A model generated the notes under the pieces. The model saw only the letters and a program-made list of their open reading frames with translations, was not told the origin of the DNA and searched no databases. Shown here in pieces: positions 1-8,681 of a DNA stretch of 64,000 nt (position 1 is its first letter; each line of letters begins with the position of its first letter). Source of the DNA: Roseivivax halotolerans (GTDB taxonomy: Bacteria > Pseudomonadota > Alphaproteobacteria > Rhodobacterales > Rhodobacteraceae); contig NZ_FOXV01000003.1 of NCBI RefSeq assembly GCF_900115815.1, forward strand, positions 62,001 through 126,000. Direction: 5' to 3'. The position numbers and the translations under genes were made by a program.

Positions 1-436
1 ACAGCACGTGCCCCTCGGCGGCGTAGGCATGACCCTTCGCGATCAGATCCTCGATCATCGCGATCATCTCGCCGATATAGCCTGTCGCGCGCGGCGCATG
101 GGTCGGCTGGAGCGCGCCGAGTGCGCCCATATCCTCAAGGAACCAGCCGATCGTCTCTTCGGTGATCTCGCCGATCTCGCGGCCGGTCGCGGCGGCCCGC
201 GCGTTGATCTTGTCGTCGACATCGGTGAAATTTCGCACATAGGTCACGTGCTCTTCACCGTAGACATGCCGCAAAAGCCGGTAGAGCACGTCGAACACCA
301 CGACGGGGCGCGCATTGCCCAAATGAGCACGGTCGTAAACCGTCGGCCCGCAGACATACATACGCACGTTCTCGGGGTCGATCGGCTCGAACCGCTCTTT
401 CCGGCGCGTCTTGGTGTTGTGAAATGTCAGGTCCAT
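1..436 (-). CDS. cysS: Cysteinyl-tRNA synthetase, N-terminal part (runs off window)
   Basis: Charges tRNA-Cys with cysteine in the cytoplasm. Only the first 145 residues lie in the window; the gene continues past position 1. The N-terminus shows the class I synthetase start: C29 in YVCGPTVYD, which is a zinc ligand in this family, followed by the HIGH-type signature HLGN at residues 38-41. Further on come NFTDVDDK and a GYIGEM stretch, all typical of CysS. The ATG at 434-436 is the only start that keeps the conserved [11 protein letters not shown] beginning. The call is very secure; the missing part holds the KMSKS loop and the anticodon-binding domain. Confidence 0.97.
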   Translation of the reverse strand, partial: MDLTFHNTKTRRKERFEPIDPENVRMYVCGPTVYDRAHLGNARPVVVFDVLYRLLRHVYGEEHVTYVRNFTDVDDKINARAAATGREIGEITEETIGWFLEDMGALGALQPTHAPRATGYIGEMIAMIEDLIAKGHAYAAEGHVL

Positions 437-667
437 GCGAGCCTCAAACCTCGGGCGTCCTCTCGGAGGCGGGCTCTAGCAGCTTCGTTTTGGAAGTCGA
501 ACGAAAGACGGCCCGCCGGTGGATCAGCGGATAATGCAACAGATGATGGTGATGCGCGCCGTGTTCATGGGGCGGGCTTAGCGCTCGCGAAGGAGTGAGG
601 CAAGGGAATTGTCGCGGGCACTGCGCCGGGGCAAGATCATTGGACGACACGCGAGGGCAGCTGCGCC
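437..667. other. Intergenic region between cysS and a TfoX-like gene
   Basis: About 230 bases separating two divergently transcribed genes, so it should carry promoters for both. I see no convincing reading frame with its own ribosome binding site, no tRNA and no strong terminator. Short open frames here lack a recognisable protein and have no good start context. Confidence 0.4.
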
Positions 668-1012
668 ATGACCGCCATTTCCTCCATCCGCAATCTCGGC
701 CCCGCCGTCGAGCGGGACTGCGCCCGCGCGGGCATCCATGATGCGGAAACCTTGCGGGCAATCGGGGCGCATGAAGCTTACGGCCGGATGATCGAGGCCG
801 GGATCCGCCCGCATTTCATCGGCTACTACGTGCTTGTCATGGCGCTGCAGGGACGGCCCTGGAATGATTGCAAAGGGGCGGAGAAAGAGGCACTTCGGAT
901 AGAGTTCGACAGGCTCAAGGCCGAGCGGCGGGGCAGCGGCTCGGGACTGCCCGACGCGCTGGCAGAGGCGCTCGACCGGATCGGGGTACGGCCCGCCCGA
1001 ACGCAGCGGTAG
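668..1012 (+). CDS. TfoX/Sxy C-terminal domain protein
   Basis: A 114-residue protein that matches the C-terminal domain of TfoX/Sxy competence regulators. The hallmark is the opening RNLGPAVERDCARAGI followed by an L-R-AIGAHEAYGRM segment, a helix-hairpin-helix-like fold in this family. The N-terminal TfoX domain is absent, so this is the stand-alone C-terminal form that is common in alphaproteobacteria. Its function is unproven; in enterobacteria and Haemophilus full-length Sxy helps CRP turn on competence genes, but that cannot be carried over to a single-domain protein. The ATG at 668 is preceded by gcagctgcgcc, a weak ribosome site. Confidence 0.75.
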   Translation: MTAISSIRNLGPAVERDCARAGIHDAETLRAIGAHEAYGRMIEAGIRPHFIGYYVLVMALQGRPWNDCKGAEKEALRIEFDRLKAERRGSGSGLPDALAEALDRIGVRPARTQR

Positions 1013-1075
1013 CGCGGAACTGGCACTGTGCAAGCGACGTTAATTCCCAAACGCAGCCATTATCCGGAGTTCGAC

Positions 1076-1249
1076 ATGGACCTTGTCCGCATCATTCTCG
1101 CAATCATCCTCCCGCCGCTCGGCGTCTTCCTGCAGGTGGGCCTCGGCAAGCATTTCTGGATCAATATTCTTCTGACGCTTCTGGGCTACATCCCAGGCAT
1201 CGTGCACGCCGTCTGGATCATCGCACGGACGGGCCCCCGCTCCGTATGA
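1076..1249 (+). CDS. YqaE/Pmp3 family small membrane protein
   Basis: A 57-residue, very hydrophobic protein with two membrane helices. The motif LPPLGVFLQVG in helix 1 and the LLTLLGYIPGIVHAVW stretch in helix 2 are diagnostic for the Pmp3/YqaE (UPF0057) family. Eukaryotic Pmp3 affects membrane potential and salt tolerance; the bacterial role is unknown. The ATG at 1076 is chosen because the family starts immediately before the first helix; an upstream in-frame GTG at 1028 would add 16 unrelated residues. The stop overlaps the start of the next gene (ATGA), so the two are probably translated together. Confidence 0.85.
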   Translation: MDLVRIILAIILPPLGVFLQVGLGKHFWINILLTLLGYIPGIVHAVWIIARTGPRSV

Positions 1250-1623
1250 GCCGAGAGAGTGACTTCCGCGCGCTGGAGAAGGTGGAACGTTGGGCCAACC
1301 GAATGGACCGAGCCTTCCGCATTCCCGGCACGCGCATCAGGTTCGGCTGGGATTCGATCGTCGGTCTGATCCCGGGTCTCGGCGACACAGCAGCGGTCGC
1401 GCCTGCCGCGTACATTATCTCGACTGCACACCGTGTCGGTGCGCCATCGCACCTACTCGTGCGCATGGGCGCGAATGTCGGTGTCGACTGGCTCGTCGGG
1501 CTTGTGCCGCTGGCAGGTGACATCCTCGACGTCGGCTACAAGTCCAACACCCGCAATGCGCGGCTTTTGCGCGCCCATCTTGAAGAGCGGCACGGACCTG
1601 CAGGCATGAAAACGGTCAACTGA
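1246..1623 (+). CDS. DUF4112 domain membrane protein
   Basis: A 125-residue protein matching DUF4112: the arrangement RIPGTRIRFGWDSIVGLIPGLGD, followed by a hydrophobic helix, then MGANVGVDWLVGLVPLAGDILDVGYKSN is typical. Two membrane segments are likely. The ATG overlaps the stop of the Pmp3-like gene by four bases (ATGA at 1246-1249), implying coupled translation with it. Function is unknown; both proteins are small membrane proteins, so a shared envelope-stress role is a guess only. A strong hairpin follows the stop. Confidence 0.85.
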   Translation: MSRESDFRALEKVERWANRMDRAFRIPGTRIRFGWDSIVGLIPGLGDTAAVAPAAYIISTAHRVGAPSHLLVRMGANVGVDWLVGLVPLAGDILDVGYKSNTRNARLLRAHLEERHGPAGMKTVN

Positions 1624-1645
1624 CCGGCGCAGCCACGACAAAGAG

Positions 1646-1680
1646 AAAGGGGCGCCCCGCAAGGCGCCCCTTTCCCATTT
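1646..1680. terminator. Bidirectional terminator hairpin between DUF4112 gene and ndk
   Basis: An 11-bp perfect stem (1646-1656 with 1663-1673) and a 6-base loop, with A-rich sequence on the left and T-rich sequence on the right. It lies between two convergent genes and can end transcription in both directions. Confidence 0.85.
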
Positions 1681-1700
1681 CCTGTCCCTCGGAAGCTTGT

Positions 1701-2123
1701 TCAGCCGACGATCTCGAGACCCGAGAAGAAGAAGCTGATTTCTTCTTTCGCCGTATCGGGCGCGTCCGAGCCGTGGACGGAGTTTTCACCGACGCTCTCT
1801 GCGAATTCTGCGCGGATCGTGCCGGCATCAGCGTCGGCCGGGTTGGTCGCACCCATCACTTCGCGGTTCTTCGCGATGGCATTATCGCCTTCGAGCACCT
1901 GCACCACGACCGGCGCGGAGGCCATGAATTCGCACAGCTCGTCGTAGAAGGGGCGCTCCTTGTGGACGGCATAGAAGGCACCGGCCTGCGCCTTGGAAAG
2001 CTGGATACGCTTCTGCGCGACGATGCGCAGGCCCGCTTCCTCGAACTTGGCATTGATCTTGCCGGTAAGGTTCCGCTTGGTCGCGTCGGGTTTGATGATC
2101 GACAGGGTGCGTTCGGTTGCCAT
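1701..2123 (-). CDS. ndk: Nucleoside diphosphate kinase
   Basis: Transfers the gamma-phosphate of ATP to nucleoside diphosphates through a phospho-histidine. The protein has 140 residues, the family length, starts [13 protein letters not shown] and has the active-site histidine H117 in NSVHGSDA. The C-terminus EEISFFF is also characteristic. The start at 2121-2123 (ATG on the minus strand) is set by the conserved N-terminus; an upstream in-frame start would add 30 residues of unrelated sequence. It is divergent from the ABC-F gene and convergent with the DUF4112 gene. Confidence 0.98.
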   Translation of the reverse strand: MATERTLSIIKPDATKRNLTGKINAKFEEAGLRIVAQKRIQLSKAQAGAFYAVHKERPFYDELCEFMASAPVVVQVLEGDNAIAKNREVMGATNPADADAGTIRAEFAESVGENSVHGSDAPDTAKEEISFFFSGLEIVG

Positions 2124-2271
2124 CTTGGCCTCTCTTGGTTCTGTCCGGAGGGCCGCATGCCTTCCGGGATTCTGTGGTCGCGCTGCGCATACCATGCAGG
2201 GAAGTGGTTGCAAACCTCACTCGCGCGAAGCCGTCTTTCGGTGCCGCGCCCCCTCTGCTAGAGCGCAGCTC

Positions 2272-4128
2272 ATGTTGACGATCTCGAACCTCTCCTTCTC
2301 GATGGAAGGCCGCCCGCTATTCGAAGGCGCGACCGCGACGATCCCCGCCGGGCACAAGGTGGGCCTGGTCGGTGCGAACGGCACCGGCAAGACGACCCTG
2401 TTCCGGCTGATCCGCGGCGAACTCGCGCTCGATGGCGGCGACATCGAACTGCCGCGCGGTGCCCGGATCGGCGGCGTCGCGCAGGAAGCGCCTGCGAGCG
2501 AGGCCTCGCTCATCGAGACCGTGCTTGCCGCCGATGCCGAACGCGCCTCGCTGATGGCAGAGGCCGAGACGGCAACCGACGGGACGCGCATCGCCGAGGT
2601 GCAGACGCGCCTTGCCGATATCGACGCCTGGTCCGCCGAGGCGCGGGCCGCGACGATCCTCAAGGGGCTCGGCTTCGACGAAGAGGCGCAGGCGATGCCG
2701 TGCCGGGCTTTCTCGGGCGGCTGGAGGATGCGCGTGGCGCTCGCGGGAGTTCTGTTTTCCGCGCCCGATCTTCTGCTTCTCGACGAGCCGACAAACTATC
2801 TCGACCTCGAGGGCGCGCTCTGGCTCGAGAGCTACCTTGCGCGCTATCCGCACACGGTCATCATCATCAGCCACGACCGAGGGCTGTTGAACCGCGCGGT
2901 CGGTAGCATCCTGCATCTGTCAGAGAAGACGCTCACCTTCTACCAGGGGTCCTATGACCAGTTCGCGCGCCAGCGCGCCGAGAAACGCGCGCATCTTGCC
3001 GCTGCCGCGAAAAAGCAGGAGGCGCGGCGCGCGCATCTGAAATCCTATGTGGACCGTTTCCGCTACAAGGCCGACAAGGCGCGGCAGGCGCAGTCGCGCA
3101 TCAAGATGATCGAGAAAATGGAATCGATCAGCCTTCCCGAGGATGCCGAGCGGCGCGTCTTTTCCTTCCCCGAGCCCGAGGAGCTTTCCCCGCCGATCAT
3201 CAACATGGAAGGCGGCTCGACCGGCTATGGCGAGACGACGATCCTGTCCCGGCTCGATCTCAGGATCGACCAGGACGACCGGATCGCGCTTCTGGGGCGG
3301 AACGGCGAGGGCAAATCGACCCTGTCGAAACTTCTGTCGGATCGCCTGCCACTTTTCAGCGGCAAGATGACCCGCGCCTCGAAGCTGCGGGTCGGCTATT
3401 TCGCGCAGCATCAGGTCGACGAGCTGCACCTCGATGAGACGCCGCTGGCGCATCTGGCGCGCGAGAGACCCGCCGAGGCCCCGGCCAAGCTGCGCGCGCG
3501 GCTTGCGGGCTTCGGTCTGCAGGCGGCGCAGGCCGACACCGAGGTCGGACGGCTGTCAGGCGGGCAGAAAGCACGGCTTTCACTCTTGCTGGCGACGCTC
3601 GATGCACCGCACATGCTGATCCTCGACGAACCGACGAACCACCTCGACATCGAGAGCCGGGAAGCGCTGATCGAGGCGCTCAACGCCTATACCGGCGCAG
3701 TGATCCTCGTGAGCCACGACATGCACCTTCTGGGTCTGGTCGCGGATCGGCTCTGGCTCGTCGGAGGCGGCACCGTGAAACCTTATGACGGCGATCTCGA
3801 GAGCTATCGCAAGATGCTTCTTGGGCAGGACAAGCCGGCCGAGAAGACGGCGGCCAAGGCAAAGCCCGTGGCTGCCAAACCTTCGCGCGACGAGATCCTG
3901 GCGCTCCGCTCCGAAGTGCGGAAATGCGAGGCGCGCGTCGAGAAGATCGAGGAGATGCGCGAGAAACTCGCCGCGAAGCTCGCCGATCCCGATCTCTACG
4001 AGAGTGCCCGCGCGGGCGAACTCGCGACGTGGAATCGCAAATACGCCGAGGTGATGGATGGCTTGAGCCGCGCCGAAGCGCTGTGGGTCGCGGCACAGGA
4101 AAAGCTCGACAGCGCGCAAAACGTCTGA
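2272..4128 (+). CDS. ABC-F family ATPase (Uup/YheS-like)
   Basis: A 618-residue soluble protein with two fused ATP-binding cassettes and no membrane domain, the layout of ABC-F translation factors that act on the ribosome. Cassette 1 has Walker A GANGTGKTT (residues 34-42), signature FSGGWRMR and Walker B LLLLDEPTNYLD. Cassette 2 has GRNGEGKST (about 342), signature LSGGQKARL (about 427) and LILDEPTNHLD (about 448). The linker is rich in basic residues, and the C-terminus (about 540-618) looks like a charged coiled coil as in Uup. ATG 2272 begins the conserved MLTISNLSFS; it lies about 150 bases from the divergent ndk start. Confidence 0.95.
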   Translation: MLTISNLSFSMEGRPLFEGATATIPAGHKVGLVGANGTGKTTLFRLIRGELALDGGDIELPRGARIGGVAQEAPASEASLIETVLAADAERASLMAEAETATDGTRIAEVQTRLADIDAWSAEARAATILKGLGFDEEAQAMPCRAFSGGWRMRVALAGVLFSAPDLLLLDEPTNYLDLEGALWLESYLARYPHTVIIISHDRGLLNRAVGSILHLSEKTLTFYQGSYDQFARQRAEKRAHLAAAAKKQEARRAHLKSYVDRFRYKADKARQAQSRIKMIEKMESISLPEDAERRVFSFPEPEELSPPIINMEGGSTGYGETTILSRLDLRIDQDDRIALLGRNGEGKSTLSKLLSDRLPLFSGKMTRASKLRVGYFAQHQVDELHLDETPLAHLARERPAEAPAKLRARLAGFGLQAAQADTEVGRLSGGQKARLSLLLATLDAPHMLILDEPTNHLDIESREALIEALNAYTGAVILVSHDMHLLGLVADRLWLVGGGTVKPYDGDLESYRKMLLGQDKPAEKTAAKAKPVAAKPSRDEILALRSEVRKCEARVEKIEEMREKLAAKLADPDLYESARAGELATWNRKYAEVMDGLSRAEALWVAAQEKLDSAQNV

Positions 4129-4173
4129 CGGCGCGGCCTTGCCTGACAGGCGTTGCAGGCTTATGCGGCGGGC

Positions 4174-4806
4174 ATGGATCTCGCGCTCGCCCTCTCTGCC
4201 TTCACGACGCTGTTCGTCGTCATCGACCCGATCGGAACGACCCCCGTCTTCATCGCCGTCACGCGCGGTATGAGCCGGAAGACTCGCCGCGCGGTCGCCA
4301 TTCGATCCTGCCTGATCGCCGCGTCGATCCTGTGTCTCTTCGCCTTCGCGGGCGAGGCTGTTCTGAGCTTTGTCGGCATCACCATGCCCGCCTTCCGCAT
4401 CGCGGGCGGGCTGCTGCTGTTCTTGACCGCCCTCGACATGCTGTTCGAACGCCGCACCAAACGCCGCGACGCCACCGCCGAGGAAGCCGAGGACGATGTG
4501 CCCGATCCCTCGGTCTTCCCGATGGCGATCCCGCTTCTGGCCGGTCCCGGCGCGATCACTTCGGTCATCCTGCTGGTCAGCCGGGCGGGCGATACGACCG
4601 AGCTCGTCACGGTGCTTGGCGTGATGTTCGGGGTTCTCGCCATCGCGCTCGTACTGCTGTTGTTGTCGGGCGTGATCGAGCGGGCGCTCGGCAAGATCGG
4701 CATCACCGTGGTGACGCGGCTTCTCGGCCTGCTCCTTGCCGCGCTCTCCGTGCAATTCGTTGCGGACGGGCTGCTGGCCTTCGGGTTCGGAACACCGCCG
4801 GTCTGA
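4174..4806 (+). CDS. MarC family integral membrane protein
   Basis: A 210-residue protein with about six membrane helices and the MarC/UPF0056 hallmarks: VVIDPIGTTPVF near the N-terminus, FRIAGGLLLFLTALDML in the middle and the proline-rich FPMAIPLLAGPGAIT. Despite the name, a link to multiple antibiotic resistance was not upheld for E. coli MarC, and the function is unknown. The ATG at 4174 directly precedes the first helix; a TTG at 4153 is an alternative that would add seven residues. It follows the ABC-F gene by 45 bases and is probably co-transcribed with it. Confidence 0.9.
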   Translation: MDLALALSAFTTLFVVIDPIGTTPVFIAVTRGMSRKTRRAVAIRSCLIAASILCLFAFAGEAVLSFVGITMPAFRIAGGLLLFLTALDMLFERRTKRRDATAEEAEDDVPDPSVFPMAIPLLAGPGAITSVILLVSRAGDTTELVTVLGVMFGVLAIALVLLLLSGVIERALGKIGITVVTRLLGLLLAALSVQFVADGLLAFGFGTPPV

Positions 4807-4843
4807 TCTTTTCGCAAGCCGGGCGAACGCCTATCTCAGCCTC

Positions 4844-5425
4844 ATGGACTCGATGGATTACGGACAATTCGCCTATCTGGCGCTTCTCGGCGCGGTGCTC
4901 GTCTTCTGGTTTTTCGTGCAGGACCGCGCGAATCTCGGCCAGAAAGTGAAGGCGCTCGCGGCCTGGGTTTTCATTTTCCTGGGCGTCATCGCCGTGGTGG
5001 GCCTCTGGGACGACATTCGCGGCACGGTCGCGCCTCAACAGCAGGTCATGTCCGAGAGCGGGCGGATCGTCCTGCCACGGCAGGCGGACGGCCATTACCA
5101 CGCTCGGCTCGACGTGAATGGCGTGCCGGTGTCCTTTCTCGTGGATACCGGAGCGACCGGCACGGTTCTGAGCCAGCGCGATGCGGAACGCGTGGGCCTG
5201 GAGGCGGCCGATCTGCAATTCACGCAGAGTGCGGAGACCGCGAACGGCACGGTACGTACGGCGCCGGTGACGCTGGACCGCGTGGCATTGGGTCCATTCG
5301 AGGATCGCGGCGTTCGGGCTTATGTGAACGAGGGGGCGCTTAACCAGTCGTTATTGGGCATGAGCTACCTTCAGCGCTTCGGCCGGATCGAGATTGCCGA
5401 TGATGAGCTGGTTCTCGAAAGGTAG
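4844..5425 (+). CDS. TIGR02281-type retropepsin-like aspartic protease, membrane-anchored
   Basis: A 193-residue protein with two N-terminal hydrophobic helices (about residues 9-25 and 35-53), then a periplasmic domain with a retroviral-type aspartic protease motif, VDTGATGTVLS, at about residue 99. The C-terminal NQSLLGMSYLQRFGRIEI is the second conserved block of the clan AA TIGR02281 family. Such proteins probably act as dimers, since only one DTG motif is present. Substrates are unknown. ATG 4844 is followed closely by an in-frame second ATG at 4853. It lies 37 bases after marC and ends just before a long palindrome. Confidence 0.88.
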   Translation: MDSMDYGQFAYLALLGAVLVFWFFVQDRANLGQKVKALAAWVFIFLGVIAVVGLWDDIRGTVAPQQQVMSESGRIVLPRQADGHYHARLDVNGVPVSFLVDTGATGTVLSQRDAERVGLEAADLQFTQSAETANGTVRTAPVTLDRVALGPFEDRGVRAYVNEGALNQSLLGMSYLQRFGRIEIADDELVLER

Positions 5426-5432
5426 GTCTAGG

Positions 5433-5458
5433 TCCACATTCTTAATTAAGAATGTGGA
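5433..5458. repeat. 26-bp perfect palindrome between convergent genes
   Basis: The half-site TCCACATTCTTAA is followed directly by its exact reverse complement, with no spacer, giving a 26-bp perfect palindrome extendable by G-T pairs on both sides. It is strikingly AT-rich for this genome. It lies between two convergent genes, 7 bases after the protease stop and about 32 bases from the holC stop. As RNA it would form a long hairpin on either strand, so it may be an unusual bidirectional terminator; a protein-binding site is the other option. Confidence 0.8.
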
Positions 5459-5490
5459 TTCCAAGAATATTAGTTAAAATTCGCAGCATT

Positions 5491-5949
5491 CTACCGCTCG
5501 GCCTTCTTTTCCCAGCGTCCCGATTCCTCGGACCAGTACTGCGCCGCACAGCCCTCGTCAGTGAGCGCTTTCCACTGCACCCGTGCCGTCTGCACCGCCG
5601 CGGGATCGTTACCGTCGAAAAGCACACATGTCCGCTCCAGCGCGGCAACTTCCTCCGCCGACACTTCAGCACCGTCGATCGTCATCACGCAGGCCGGATC
5701 GTTCGCCGCCTGCGGCCCGGTCGTGAGAAGAACCGGCTGGCGCGCATCATGTGCGCCCCCTGCCCGCCCATGCGGCAGAAACCCATCCTCGGGGCCCAGC
5801 CACAATTTCTGATCGAGCCAGTCCATGCGTGCGCTGTCCCGGCCGCGCACGGCCACGCGCCAGCCCGCCTGACGCGCCTTGCCGATCAGCATCGGCAAGG
5901 TCTCCTCCAGCGGTCGCCGGGTCAGGTGATAGAAATAGGCCGCGCCCAA
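5491..5949 (-). CDS. holC: DNA polymerase III subunit chi
   Basis: A 152-residue protein with the chi signature: AAYFYHLTRRPLEETLPML at the start, then WRVAVRG, and LDQKLW with GFLPHG, followed by PVLLTT. In the replisome chi links the clamp loader to single-strand-binding protein. No ATG fits the conserved N-terminus; a TTG at 5947-5949 with GAGAG just upstream gives the expected start. It begins 5 bases after the pepA stop, so it should be translated from the pepA transcript, a gene order seen in many proteobacteria. Confidence 0.88.
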   Translation of the reverse strand: MGAAYFYHLTRRPLEETLPMLIGKARQAGWRVAVRGRDSARMDWLDQKLWLGPEDGFLPHGRAGGAHDARQPVLLTTGPQAANDPACVMTIDGAEVSAEEVAALERTCVLFDGNDPAAVQTARVQWKALTDEGCAAQYWSEESGRWEKKAER

Positions 5950-5954
5950 CGCTC

Positions 5955-7421
5955 TCAGCTCTCGTAGCGGTCCGCGACAAGCCGGTTGAGCGCCATCACG
6001 CCCCAACCGGTGGCACCCTTCGGTGCCAGCGTCGTCTCCGAGGACACGCGCGCGACGCCCGCGATATCGATATGGATCCAAGGCATCTCGTCCTTGACGA
6101 ACACCTTGAGGAACTCCGCCGCGGTGATCGTGCCCGCGGGCCGCCCGCCGGTGTTCTTGATATCCGCAAGGGGCGTCTCGATCTGCTTGGCATACCCTGC
6201 GCCGAAGGGCAGCGGCCAGACACCCTCTCCTTCCGTCTTCGCCGCCTTCGCGAAATCCGCGCCGAACGCATCGTCGGTCGAGAAATATGCCGCGTTCTCA
6301 TGGCCGAGCGCGATGATGCAGGCCCCGGTCAGCGTGGCGAGATCCACCATCGCCGCGGGGTTTTCGTGCTCCTGCGCGTACCAGAGCACATCCGCCAGCA
6401 CGAGCCGGCCTTCCCCATCGGTATTGATGATCTCTATCGTGTCGCCCTTCATCGATTTCACGATGTCACCGGGGCGCGACGCGCGACCGTCGGGCATGTT
6501 CTCAACAATTCCGACGAGCCCTGTGACATTCGCCTTGGCCTTCCGTAGCGCGAGCGCCTTCATCACGCCCGCGACGACGCCGGCGCCGCCCATGTCCATC
6601 GTCATCTCCTCCATGCCCGCGGCCGGCTTGAGGGAAATGCCGCCCGTATCGAAGACGACGCCCTTCCCCACGAGAGCGAGCGGGGCGTCACCCTCGGCGC
6701 CGCCCTTCCAGCGCATGACAACAAGCTTGGCGGGGCTTTCGGAGCCCTGGCTCACGGACAGATATGCGCCCATGCCAAGCTCATGCATGCGATCTTCCTC
6801 GATGACCTCCACCTCGAGCCCGAGATCGCGCAGCGCCTCGAGCCGCGCGGCGAATTCCGTCGTCGTCAGCACGTTGGCGGGCTCGGAGACCAGATCGCGG
6901 GTGAAGACGACGCCCTCGGCCACGGCGCGCGCGGTCTCGAGGCGCGGGCGCACCTCATCCGGTTTGGAGACCATCACGGTCACGTCGCCGAACGCGTCGC
7001 CCTTGTCGGATTTGTGGTCAGTGAAGGCATAGGAGCGCAACGCAAGGCCAAGCGCGACGTCTTCCGCACGGGCGGTGCCTTCCGCCAGAAGGAGCATCCC
7101 GGTCCGGCCCGCCTTGGCAAGCCCAGCGCCTGCCTTGCGCGCATCCTCGATGGTGGGCTTGCGAGCCAGCTTGACAATATCGACGGCCTCGGCCTTGAGG
7201 CCCGCCGGCCAGGCAAGCGTCATCAGGCCCGACACCTTGACCTTCTCGAACGCCGCGCTCTCGACGGCCCGCGCGATCGCTCCCTTGGTCAGGCGATTGA
7301 GACGCCGCGCGCCCTGGCTCATCTTGCCCTCGGGGGTCACGAAAACCGTGATGCGCCCCTCCGCCTCCTTCAGTGCCTCAAGGTCGGTATCGCGTACGGT
7401 GATCTCGCGCAGATCGGTCAT
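5955..7421 (-). CDS. pepA: Leucyl aminopeptidase (cytosol aminopeptidase, M17)
   Basis: A 488-residue M17 metallopeptidase that removes N-terminal residues from peptides in the cytoplasm. The metal- and active-site block VGKGVVFDTGGISLKP and the family signature NTDGEGRL are intact. The catalytic domain forms the C-terminal two thirds, after a variable N-terminal domain. The ATG at 7419-7421 begins MTDLREITV; a longer in-frame extension lacks a ribosome site. Hexameric PepA also binds DNA in E. coli, but that role cannot be inferred here. Divergent from lptF, with 129 bases between. Confidence 0.97.
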   Translation of the reverse strand: MTDLREITVRDTDLEALKEAEGRITVFVTPEGKMSQGARRLNRLTKGAIARAVESAAFEKVKVSGLMTLAWPAGLKAEAVDIVKLARKPTIEDARKAGAGLAKAGRTGMLLLAEGTARAEDVALGLALRSYAFTDHKSDKGDAFGDVTVMVSKPDEVRPRLETARAVAEGVVFTRDLVSEPANVLTTTEFAARLEALRDLGLEVEVIEEDRMHELGMGAYLSVSQGSESPAKLVVMRWKGGAEGDAPLALVGKGVVFDTGGISLKPAAGMEEMTMDMGGAGVVAGVMKALALRKAKANVTGLVGIVENMPDGRASRPGDIVKSMKGDTIEIINTDGEGRLVLADVLWYAQEHENPAAMVDLATLTGACIIALGHENAAYFSTDDAFGADFAKAAKTEGEGVWPLPFGAGYAKQIETPLADIKNTGGRPAGTITAAEFLKVFVKDEMPWIHIDIAGVARVSSETTLAPKGATGWGVMALNRLVADRYES

Positions 7422-7550
7422 GCTCGGCTCCTGTCTTTCAGCTTTCGCCCAGAGGTAGCGAGCGGGGCCCGACTTGACCAGAGGCACCTTTCCCGCCCCG
7501 AACCAATCGGCTAGGGTCGCGCGAAACCAAGAGACGGTCTGGGGGGATCG

Positions 7551-8681
7551 GTGGCGAGATTCGACAGATACATCCTGTCTCGATTGATGGTACTGTTCGG
7601 CTTTTTCGCGCTGGTCCTGGTTTCAGTCTATTGGGTCAACCAGGCGGTCATCCTGTTCGAGCAACTCGTCTCCGAGGGCCATAGCGCCAACGTCGTTCTC
7701 GAATTCACCGCCCTCTCCCTGCCATCCACGATTGTCCGCGTTCTGCCGCTCGCCGCCTTCGTCGCGGCACTCTACCTCACACAGCGCCTGATCTCGGACT
7801 CGGAGATGACCGTCGTGCAGTCGATGGGCTATTCGCCATGGCGGCTGGCGCGGCCGGTCGCCGTCTTCGGCTGCCTCGTCGCCTTCATGATGTTGATCCT
7901 CACCCATGTCCTCGTGCCGCAGAGCCTCGAGCAGCTGCGCCTTCGCGAAGCGGAGATTTCAAACGCCGCCTCGGCGCGGCTCTTGCGGGAAGGCGTGTTC
8001 CTGAGCCCCGCCTCGGGCGTGACGTTCTACATCCGGGAGATCACCCCGGACGGAGAGCTGCGCGATGTATTCCTGTCCGACCGCCGCCAGGCAGGCCGCG
8101 AAGTGACCTATACCGCCGATCGTGCCTTCGTGATCGGCAATGGCAACGAGCCGGCCAACCTTGTCATGGTACGCGGTCTTGCACAGACGCTTGATCTTGA
8201 AACCGACACGCTGTCCACAACGACTTTCGCGGATCTGACCTATTCCGTTTCCAGCTTGATCGAGGAATCGGGGCTCGGCCGGCAGCGGCTCGAATCCACA
8301 TCGTCCTGGGCGATGCTCAGCAATTTCTCAGGCGTGATGGAGCGCACGGGTGAGCGGCCCGCCGAGCTCCTTGTTGCGCTATACCAGCGCGTGCAGCAGC
8401 CGCTTCTCGCGATGGTCGGTGCCCTGCTGGGCTTCTCGGCGCTCCTGACAGGCGAGTTTTCGCGCTTCGGGGTCGCGCGGCAAATGTTCATGGCGGTCGG
8501 GCTGGTGGTCGTCGTCTATTTCTTCGAAAGCGCGGTCGCCGGAGGCGCCGAGGCGAGCGTCGGCGCTGCGACGACGATCTTCGTGCCGAGCCTCGTCGGC
8601 TTCGGGATGGTCGCATACCTTTTGCACAAAGCCTCGCGCACACGAAAACCGAGGCACAGGCGCGCGGAGGCCCCGGCATGA
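7551..8681 (+). CDS. lptF: LPS export ABC transporter permease LptF
   Basis: One of two permeases of the LptB2FG transporter, which extracts lipopolysaccharide from the inner membrane. The 376-residue protein has the family layout: three N-terminal helices (RYILSRLMVLFGFFAL onwards), a periplasmic beta-jellyroll domain (about 135-265) and three C-terminal helices. The conserved SEMTVVQSMGYSPW segment follows helix 3 and is a cytoplasmic coupling region. The start is GTG at 7551, just after a G-rich ribosome site (ggggggatcg). Its stop overlaps the lptG ATG by four bases, opening a run of six overlapping genes. Confidence 0.95.
   Translation: MARFDRYILSRLMVLFGFFALVLVSVYWVNQAVILFEQLVSEGHSANVVLEFTALSLPSTIVRVLPLAAFVAALYLTQRLISDSEMTVVQSMGYSPWRLARPVAVFGCLVAFMMLILTHVLVPQSLEQLRLREAEISNAASARLLREGVFLSPASGVTFYIREITPDGELRDVFLSDRRQAGREVTYTADRAFVIGNGNEPANLVMVRGLAQTLDLETDTLSTTTFADLTYSVSSLIEESGLGRQRLESTSSWAMLSNFSGVMERTGERPAELLVALYQRVQQPLLAMVGALLGFSALLTGEFSRFGVARQMFMAVGLVVVVYFFESAVAGGAEASVGAATTIFVPSLVGFGMVAYLLHKASRTRKPRHRRAEAPA

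Noticed and set aside
668-1012. Competence regulator TfoX
   Set aside because: Only the C-terminal domain is present, so assigning a competence role by name would overreach.
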